A DNA stretch of 17,083 nt, taken from the NCBI GenBank assembly GCA_031279915.1, contig JAITHO010000220.1, positions 1 to 17,083 on the forward strand, in the 5' to 3' direction. Positions within the stretch are counted from its first letter, which is position 1. Every line of letters starts with the position of its first letter. This document shows, piece after piece, positions 8,441-13,759 of this stretch. Under the pieces are notes generated by a model. It worked only from the letters and a program-made list of their open reading frames with translations. It was not told the DNA's origin and did not search any database. The translations under genes and the position numbers were made by a program. The DNA comes from Tannerellaceae bacterium. Lineage in GTDB: Bacteria > Bacteroidota > Bacteroidia > Bacteroidales > Tannerellaceae.

Positions 8441-8737
8441 TCATTCACTTTTCAATAAATCAATACATCTGTCTACTTTTTTGACTAAATCCGCTAAGCG
8501 CTTTTTGGCATTTCGCATCGATATATCGTCGGTAGCAATCACTCGCGCTGTCAGCAAATCGTTGTATTTGGCTTTCCATTCTCCGGCAAGCTTGTGCGCC
8601 TCTTGTATCTCTTTGTCTTTTGCGGCCACAAGTTCTCTGAGCTCCTCGATTTTCTTTCTTTGCCTGTCGCAAAGTCCAAGTAATTCGTAAACTCTCCTTT
8701 CGAAATTATTTAATAATTCATTACGATAATCAGTCAT
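8441..8737 (-). CDS. Short coiled-coil protein encoded before ZapA
   Basis: A 98-residue, highly charged, helical protein with heptad-like spacing (RQRKKIEELRELVAAKDKEI, about residues 25-44) and a Leu/Lys-rich C-terminus (RLADLVKKVDRCIDLLKSE). It has no signal peptide or known enzymatic motif. I chose the ATG at 8737 (MTDYRNELLNNFE), not the longer open frame reaching 8911, because a -7 promoter box at 8758-8765 would put the transcript start within about 15 bp of this ATG, and upstream residues do not look like the rest of the protein. It lies 3 bp before zapA. Such short coiled-coil genes are often seen just before zapA in Bacteroidota, so a ZapB-like partner role in division is plausible but is inference. 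Confidence 0.78.
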   Translation of the reverse strand: MTDYRNELLNNFERRVYELLGLCDRQRKKIEELRELVAAKDKEIQEAHKLAGEWKAKYNDLLTARVIATDDISMRNAKKRLADLVKKVDRCIDLLKSE

Positions 8738-8757
8738 TTTTTCAGCCAAATTGTTCG

Positions 8758-8789
8758 CAAAAGTATGTGTTTGCTTTGAATACAGCAAC
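8758..8789 (-). promoter_or_regulatory. Bacteroidota-type promoter for the zapA-rny cluster
   Basis: On the minus strand, TACTTTTG at 8765-8758 matches the TAnnTTTG -7 box of the Bacteroidota primary sigma factor. A GTTGC lies at 8789-8785, about 19-20 bp upstream, where the TTG-containing -33 element is expected. Transcription would start near 8750, just ahead of the ATG at 8737. No Shine-Dalgarno sequence is visible in that short leader. Confidence 0.65.
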
Positions 8790-9007
8790 TGCATAGCCCG
8801 CTTAGCTTGCGTCTTTTTTTCAACAGCCCTATAAACGTAGCAAATTGTAATATGATTTTTTTGGGGGCGAAAATGGTCCGTCGTCTGAGTGCCTTCGGAC
8901 CCTAACAGCACTGTTGCGATTCCTGGCTTCCAAATACAACAGGTCGTCTTCTGTCCTTAGTGCTGACTAACAATGTAATTTTAACACAAAAAAAGGCATC
9001 CCTGGAG

Positions 9008-9062
9008 TTTTTCCGACAAGCTTTCCTAAACTTATGAAAGCTTGAAGAGAGCTTTGCACGAG
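9008..9062 (+). repeat. Degenerate dispersed-repeat module
   Basis: This stretch resembles 9601-9655 over about 55 bp in the same orientation: both read TTTTCCGACA, then a TAAACTT core, then AACTTGAA or AGCTTGAA, then a GCTC-like or GCTTT-like block. By eye roughly two thirds to three quarters of positions agree. It also contains a perfect 9-bp inverted repeat, CAAGCTTTC (9017-9025) and GAAAGCTTG (9036-9044), with a 10-nt loop. It appears to be an older copy or fragment of the family found on both sides of the island. Confidence 0.55.
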
Positions 9063-9146
9063 AGCTATAAAAATTGGATTTTATCTATTCTGTATTTCTG
9101 GCAGACAAAATACATTGAATATCGTCACATATTGAGCAATCCGTAA

Positions 9147-9498
9147 AAAAAATCATTTGACTGAGGCTCCATTTTTTCTGGATGGCGAAAAAATCATTTA
9201 ACAGAGGCTCCATTTTTTCTGAATGGTTAAAAAATCATTTGACAGAGGCTCCATTTTTTCTGGATGGCGAAAAAATCATTTGACAGAGGCTCCATTTTTT
9301 CTGAATGGTTAAAAAATCATTTGACAGAGGCTCCATTTTTTCCGGATGGTTAAAAAATCATTTGACAGAGGCTCCATTTTTTTCCGCTGGTTAAAAAATC
9401 ATTTGACAGAGGCTCCATTTTTTCTGGATAGTTAAAAAATCATTTGACAGAGGCTCCATTTTTTCTGGATGGTTAAAAAATCATTTGACAGAGGCTCC
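9147..9498 (+). repeat. 41-bp tandem repeat array, eight units plus a partial ninth
   Basis: Units start at 9147, 9188, 9229, 9270, 9311, 9352, 9393, 9434 and 9475 with an exact 41-bp period. Each begins with an A-run and TCATTTGACAGAGGCTCC, then a T-run and a variable tail (TCTGGATGGTT, or a variant ending GCG, AATGGTT or CGCTGGTT). The A-run plus T and the A plus T-run are a 7-bp inverted repeat around a 17-nt loop in each unit. Units differ at only a few positions. Stops occur in the frames I followed on both strands, so it is not a coding repeat. The ninth copy breaks off after GGCTCC and passes into the dispersed repeat to its right. Confidence 0.95.
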
Positions 9499-9591
9499 AA
9501 AAATTTCCTGCGGCGGCTCTGTCAGATGACAAAATTGTTCCGATAGGCATACTCTGTCAGAGAATCCGATAACTCATTTTGCAAAGCTCTC
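9475..9591 (+). repeat. Dispersed repeat, left copy (inverted partner at 12196-12306)
   Basis: Comparing this stretch with the reverse complement of 12196-12306 shows shared blocks in the same order: AAAATCATTTGAC, GAGGCTC, AAATTTCCTGCGG, GACAAAATTGT, CCGAT, ATTTTGCAA and a final GCTC block. The left arm 9481-9495 and right arm 9515-9529 are complementary at 13 of 15 positions, so the core can form a hairpin. A small palindrome, CTCTG-T-CAGAG, lies at 9552-9562. The first 24 bp are also the ninth unit of the 41-bp array, so the array seems to have grown from the edge of this element. Confidence 0.85.
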
Positions 9592-9727
9592 TTGAAATGA
9601 TTTTCCGACAGCCCTTCGTAAACTTCCGAAAACTTGAAACGACGCTCCGGCAAGCATTTTTCTGATGTCATGGTCATAATATAAATTCCATAATTGCAAT
9701 AGCGGCAATTGGAGCGATGTTCATGTT
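9592..9727. repeat. Repeat-derived sequence after the GLPGLI gene
   Basis: The stretch from about 9592 to 9660 continues the dispersed repeat family. It contains GAAATGATTTTCCGACAG, resembles 9008-9062, and shares the GACGCTC block and the preceding AAATGATTTT with sequence at 12297-12335. On the minus strand it supports a 69-codon open frame at 9522-9731, starting with a GTG that overlaps the ancestral GLPGLI stop. I regard that frame as repeat-derived and not a supported gene. The last part, 9661-9727, shows nothing recognisable. Confidence 0.5.
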
Positions 9728-10555
9728 TCACTCTAACTCAATGGGATTGTAAGGATAAACCAGCTTCTTTTTCATTTCTATGGGGTCTCCTGCAACATCT
9801 TGTCCAATGCTCATACAGTATTCGTAAGTATTTAGGTGCATTCTTTTCTCAATCAATTTTAGTTGCTCATGTTTGATGCTTTGATAATCCCATAGCCAGT
9901 ATTTCAGCGGAGGTTTTGTTTCAGCTTTTTCGATGCCGATACATTAAAATATATAATGATCTTGTTTGTCGTTAACGAATAATATCAGGCCTGGTAGTCC
10001 CGCAAATTTCCAAGGACCTTCGTGCAAAGGAATATCAGTTGTGAACCAGGCTTCGTATTCTCGGCCTCTAAAATTCGTTGTTGCTTTTTGACAGGAATAA
10101 GCAAGAAATTTTTTTTTCTCAGCTTGTATTGACCAGTTCATTAGATTCGTTTTTTCTTCGTATTGATAAACCGGTCCGCTTAAAATAGAGCGAAAAATAA
10201 CCTTACAGTTTTTCTTCTTATGGTCTTTATAAATATCTGCAATCGGCACATTTTTCTTTGCCCAAGGAATGGCCTTCGCTCTGTTTTTTATCCATTCTGC
10301 AGCTACGGAGTCTGCGTCAAATAAAGTCTTAGAATACGATTTGGAATAATTGCGACCTATCTCTAAAACAACAATCTCGTTATCGCTGTTTGTAGTGCGT
10401 ATATCCCTTATAAAAGTCAATTTATAGGTAATAATATATACCACAGAATCGATCACCTTATACTTATCTATTTTCTGGGGTAATGGAGCCGGTTGGGCCA
10501 AAATCTTTGAGAAGAATAAAAAGGGTAATAGCAATGTGATGATTATAGTTTTCAT
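9728..10555 (-). pseudogene. GLPGLI-family protein gene broken by an in-frame stop
   Basis: Exported protein of the Bacteroidota GLPGLI family, function unknown. The start at 10555 gives a signal peptide (residues 1-21, ending KILAQ) and the typical early segment VVYIITYKLTFIRD. The namesake motif GLPGLI is at residues 186-191, preceded by PWKFA. Codon 204 is TAA at 9944-9946, just after QDHYIF. The same frame then stays open for 71 more codons (CIGIEKAETKPPLKYWLWDY and onward, ending PYNPIELE) to TGA at 9728-9730, giving 275 codons in all, about the usual family size. A single substitution (CAA or GAA to TAA) would explain it. Alternatively the 203-residue truncated form is still made, or the stop is read through. 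It follows the decayed barrel gene in the same direction, the normal pairing for this family. Confidence 0.85.
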
Positions 10556-10645
10556 TGTATAAATATTTAATAATCGGATTTTATATAGATTTATCAATTC
10601 TTTCAAAACAATATAGCCTACTTTATTGCCTCCATAGTCCTATCC

Positions 10646-12195
10646 TTAAACTAACCTAAAGTTCACTTTTAGCATGACCGCCATTTGACGGATATTATAT
10701 TCGGAATAATACGAGTTTAAGGTATCGTAATATTTAGAAACGTATGTTGCAGTGTTCAATATATTGGTCCAGTCAAGCGAAAAACGGATGCCTTTATAAG
10801 TATAAACAATAGCAGCATCGGTTAACGAAAAAATTTTATTATGCTGAGCGGCACTGTTGTAATAATGTTCAAATGAATAATTTAAATTAATGTCGAAGGG
10901 TAGTAAAATATCTAACATAATGCGCTGCTTTAAGGATTGTATGGCAGAAAACTGCTCGCCTGTACTTGCTTTAGCTTGGCTATGCCCCCACGATGCCTTA
11001 TAATCTATAATCAACCATTGAAAAGGCTTCATATTCATGGCAGCGTTTGCCTGTATCCATTGGCTTTTATAGTCAACAAGCTTGTTTTGGCGCATCTGTT
11101 TGCTTGTTGATTTTCCTGATAATGCTTCAGTCGAAATGACAGTCAACTTCCAATCAAATCCTTTACTTATACGTCCGTTTATAGCTAAAGAATTGCCGTC
11201 GTTGGCTTGCATGGAGAGCTGTGTATCCAAAAGTAATCCGTCAAATATTTGGCCGTATATTCCTTCGCTTTGATATAGGGTATATTTTATGCCGCAACTC
11301 GCAAAAACATGCTTAAGATATTTTTGTGCGATAAACTAAGCGATGTAAATAATCCGTGCGAGTCGAAAAGCTTAGTGTCGTAACGATTGATGCTTCGGTA
11401 ATTCTGCAGGATATAGCCCGTATAGATCGTTGACAATCCGGGCGTTTGCGTATGAAATTCGGCGGAAGCGTTTGCCTCAAATTGGGGAGTTAAATTATAT
11501 TTGGCTGAAAGCGAAGACTGAAAATAAAACTTTCCTTTGATCTGTTTTTCGTCGTTTTTGAGCAAGTTGTCAATAACAGTATAGCGATAAATTATAGGCA
11601 ACATCCAATTCAGCTTCAGCCGTTCTCCAGTATATGATCCATCTATCGAAATGCCGGCATTGATGCGCGTCCATGCGATGTTGTTCTGCATTTCAGTATC
11701 GGTAATAGGTTGTGAACTTCCGTTTGCGGCGCTTATGCCCAAGTCGGAATGTAACGTCTGGTGCTCCACATTAATGTTTGCCGCCGGATCTATTTTTATA
11801 TCGCCGAGAACTACTGCGGAAAGAAACGACAATCTATTGTTAGACGCCAAAGCGTTATAACGTACGTTTTGCGTATGCGCGGCATAGCAGTCGCCATTAT
11901 TGAAGCGGTCGGGATACAGTCCGGGCGTGATAGTCAAACGTTGCGGCTGCGTTCGGAAAGCGTTTTTCGACAGTATTTCTACTCCTTTGCCGTTTTGGCC
12001 GAGCCGAATCCAATGCGTAATGCTGTTGGCCGAAAAGCTATTATTTTTTAGTTGTTGCCTAACAAGCTCCGGCGTCTTTACCTCACCGAAAGCATCATCC
12101 CAAGCTGCCGAAACATTCAGGAAGTTATTGAAATAGCAGCTGTCAGTGTTCAAGTGGTATCGAAACGCGCCTTCGCTCAAATAGTATGATGTTTT
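10646..12195 (-). pseudogene. TonB-receptor-like barrel gene, 5'-truncated and frameshifted
   Basis: Remnant of a large outer-membrane protein of the type with an N-terminal carboxypeptidase-like regulatory domain and a TonB-dependent-receptor-like barrel. Only the C-terminal part, about 510 codons, is present. The first fragment (12195 to about 11303) contains barrel-like sequence such as FLNVSAAWDDAFGEVKTPEL. It then goes out of frame at a run of five A on the plus strand (11303-11307) and stops at 11287. The second frame continues without stops from about 11302 to 10646 and ends AVMLKVNFRLV, a proper barrel C-terminus. Adding one base in the run restores S-M-F-F-A-S-C-G-I-K-Y across the break. 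The N-terminal plug and start codon are missing: upstream sequence is the dispersed repeat, then the antisense of the serS start. GLPGLI genes commonly follow such barrel genes. Confidence 0.82.
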
Positions 12196-12306
12196 GCGAG
12201 CCTTGCAAAATGCAGCTATCCGATCCTCCGATGGCCCATCGGGACAATTTTGTCCTCTGTCAGAGGCACCGCAGGAAATTTCCAGAGCCTCCGTCAAATG
12301 ATTTTT
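12196..12306 (-). repeat. Dispersed repeat, right copy (inverted relative to 9475-9591)
   Basis: Its reverse complement matches the left copy block for block, including AAAATCATTTGAC, AAATTTCCTGCGG, GACAAAATTGT and ATTTTGCAA. It carries the perfect palindrome CCTCTG-T-CAGAGG at 12255-12267. The hairpin arms seen in the left copy are retained less well here (about 11 of 15 positions). On the plus strand it reads NFVLCQRHRRKFPEPPSNDF, close to the minus-strand reading of the left copy (NFVI, stop, QSRRRKFLEPLSNDF). The barrel remnant begins exactly where this copy ends. Confidence 0.82.
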
Positions 12307-12427
12307 GCAGATCGCCCGATATACGACGACGCTCAATGAAATTCCAGGCAAAGTTCTCCGGTCTCTACATTCAGCATTAAATGTGTGAGAGCCCGTGCAA
12401 GCCCTAAGGAAGATTAAAATTATTCTG

Positions 12428-12435
12428 TACCTTTG
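12428..12435 (+). promoter_or_regulatory. -7 promoter box for serS
   Basis: TACCTTTG followed by CGCC is a good match to the Bacteroidota TAnnTTTG -7 element. It lies 30 bp before the serS ATG, leaving a short A-rich leader. No TTG-type -33 element is visible at the expected distance, so only the -7 part is supported. Confidence 0.6.
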
Positions 12436-12465
12436 CGCCGTTTCAATAAAAAAAATTAAATACGA

Positions 12466-13746
12466 ATGTTGACCGTAAAGATTATTTCCGAGAATCGTGA
12501 AGATGTTATCCGCAGGCTGGCAAAAAAGCATTATGAAGCGGAAGTGAAAATTGAAGAACTTCTCCGTCATGACGACATGCGCCGCTTTTATCAGCAACGT
12601 GAAGAAGAAAATCGTACTACGCTAAAGACTCTTTCCGACGATCTCCGCCGAGCAACGATGGCCGGCAAGGCTGATGATTCAGAAGCAATACGCGAAGAGA
12701 TTGTTAAGGTTAAAAACAAGATTGAACAAAGCGAAAAGATTCGTCGCTCGAGCGAGGTAACCGTACGCGAAATCCTCGAACAGATGCCGAATCTTCCTCA
12801 CGAATCTGTTCCCGAAGGCAAGGGAGCCGATGATAATGTGGTAGAACGGCAAGGCGGATTGATTCCGGAGCTCGATCCCGCATACGCCCTTCCGCACTGG
12901 GATCTTGCTTCCAAATATGATTTGATTGACTTTGAGCTCGGGGTGAAAATCACCGGCTCAGGCTTTCCTGTTTACAAGGGCAAAGGGAGCCGGCTGCAAA
13001 GAGCGCTGATCAGCTTCTTTATCGACAGCGCAGTTGAGGCGGGATATACCGAAGTGCAGCCGCCTTTTGTTGTCAACTCCGCATCGGCTTACGCCACAGG
13101 CAACCTGCCCGACAAGGAGGGCCAGATGTATTACGCAACGACCGACGATCTTTATCTGATTCCTACAGCCGAAATTCCAGTAACGAATATCTATCGCGAC
13201 ACCATATTTACTGCGAAAGAGCTGCCGAAGCGAACCGTGGCCTATTCGCCTTGCTTCCGCAGAGAGGCCGGTTCGTATGGCAAAGATGTGCGCGGGCTGA
13301 ATCGTTTGCATCAGTTCGATAAAGTGGAGATAGTGTGCATCGACATTCCGGCTCGTTCATATCAATTATTGGAGGCTATGACAGCTCATGTGCAGGGGCT
13401 GATTGAACGGCTGGAGCTTCCTTGGCGGATGCTGAGGCTGTGCGGAGGCGATATGAGCTTTACGTCGGCCCTCACCTTCGACTTTGAAGTATATTCAGCC
13501 GCCCAAAAGCGATGGCTGGAAGTTAGCTCCGTATCGAACTTCGAGAGCTTTCAGGCCAACAGACTTAAATGCCGGTATAATGATGGATCAAAGAAGAACT
13601 CTCTTTGCCATACCTTGAATGGAAGCGCCCTGGCTCTCCCGCGCATAGTAGCCGCCTTGCTGGAGAATAATCAAACTAAGGAAGGAATACGCATCCCCGC
13701 CGCCCTCGTTCCTTATACGGGCTTCGACATTATCGAAAACCGTTAA
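12466..13746 (+). CDS. serS: Seryl-tRNA synthetase
   Basis: Class II aminoacyl-tRNA synthetase that charges tRNA-Ser with serine and also supplies Ser-tRNA for selenocysteine where that is used. The 426-residue product is full length. The N-terminal antiparallel coiled-coil arm that grips the tRNA covers about 1-110. The catalytic core follows: TAEIPVTN (about 234-241), motif 2 FRREAGS at 264-270 with RLHQFDKVE (about 280-288), WLEVSSVSNFESFQANR (about 350-366), and motif 3 GSALALPRIVAALLEN at about 385-400. The ATG at 12466 fits a promoter 30 bp upstream. The M16 peptidase gene follows after 13 bp and is probably cotranscribed. All expected motifs are present. Confidence 0.98.
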   Translation: MLTVKIISENREDVIRRLAKKHYEAEVKIEELLRHDDMRRFYQQREEENRTTLKTLSDDLRRATMAGKADDSEAIREEIVKVKNKIEQSEKIRRSSEVTVREILEQMPNLPHESVPEGKGADDNVVERQGGLIPELDPAYALPHWDLASKYDLIDFELGVKITGSGFPVYKGKGSRLQRALISFFIDSAVEAGYTEVQPPFVVNSASAYATGNLPDKEGQMYYATTDDLYLIPTAEIPVTNIYRDTIFTAKELPKRTVAYSPCFRREAGSYGKDVRGLNRLHQFDKVEIVCIDIPARSYQLLEAMTAHVQGLIERLELPWRMLRLCGGDMSFTSALTFDFEVYSAAQKRWLEVSSVSNFESFQANRLKCRYNDGSKKNSLCHTLNGSALALPRIVAALLENNQTKEGIRIPAALVPYTGFDIIENR

Positions 13747-13759
13747 GGTGTAATCAAAC

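Larger units (their letters stand above)
8738..9146. other. Intergenic stretch with small hairpins and a degenerate repeat
   Basis: No convincing gene lies here. The left end holds the promoter for the zapA cluster. GGTCCG at 8875-8880 pairs with CGGACC at 8896-8901, and AACAG-CA-CTGTT forms a small palindrome at 8904-8915. A diverged copy of the dispersed repeat lies at about 9008-9062. The remainder (9063-9146) is AT-rich, with nothing recognisable. No tRNA-like fold was seen by eye. Confidence 0.5.

Noticed and set aside
8738..8911. Longer start for the coiled-coil protein before zapA
   Set aside because: The added residues lack the charged helical character of the rest, and the -7 box at 8758-8765 would fall inside the coding region.
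9013..9059. Hairpin as a small RNA or terminator
   Set aside because: The 9-bp stem CAAGCTTTC/GAAAGCTTG has no T-run and no gene ends nearby; it is better explained as part of the repeat family.
9153..9486. TTGACA in each 41-bp unit as sigma-70 -35 boxes
   Set aside because: Bacteroidota promoters use TTTG and TAnnTTTG elements, and no -7 box stands at the right distance in the units.
9147..9498. CRISPR array
   Set aside because: Repeats are regular, but the sequences between the conserved cores are near-identical and only about 10 bp long. No cas genes are present. It is a simple tandem array.
9674..9724. Sixteen-codon frame MNIAPIAAIAIMEFIL just after the GLPGLI stop
   Set aside because: Too short and not recognisable; it may be the stump of a lost downstream gene but nothing supports that.
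9522..9731. 69-codon minus-strand open frame as a real gene
   Set aside because: It lies mostly within repeat-family sequence, starts with GTG and has no promoter. Kept only as an observation about the repeat.
12186..12380. Plus-strand 64-codon open frame
   Set aside because: Entirely within the right repeat copy and its flank; reflects repeat homology, with no start context or partner.
12192..12597. N-terminal extension of the barrel reading (open frame to 12597)
   Set aside because: It runs antisense through the serS start and the dispersed repeat, has no signal peptide, and does not look like barrel sequence.
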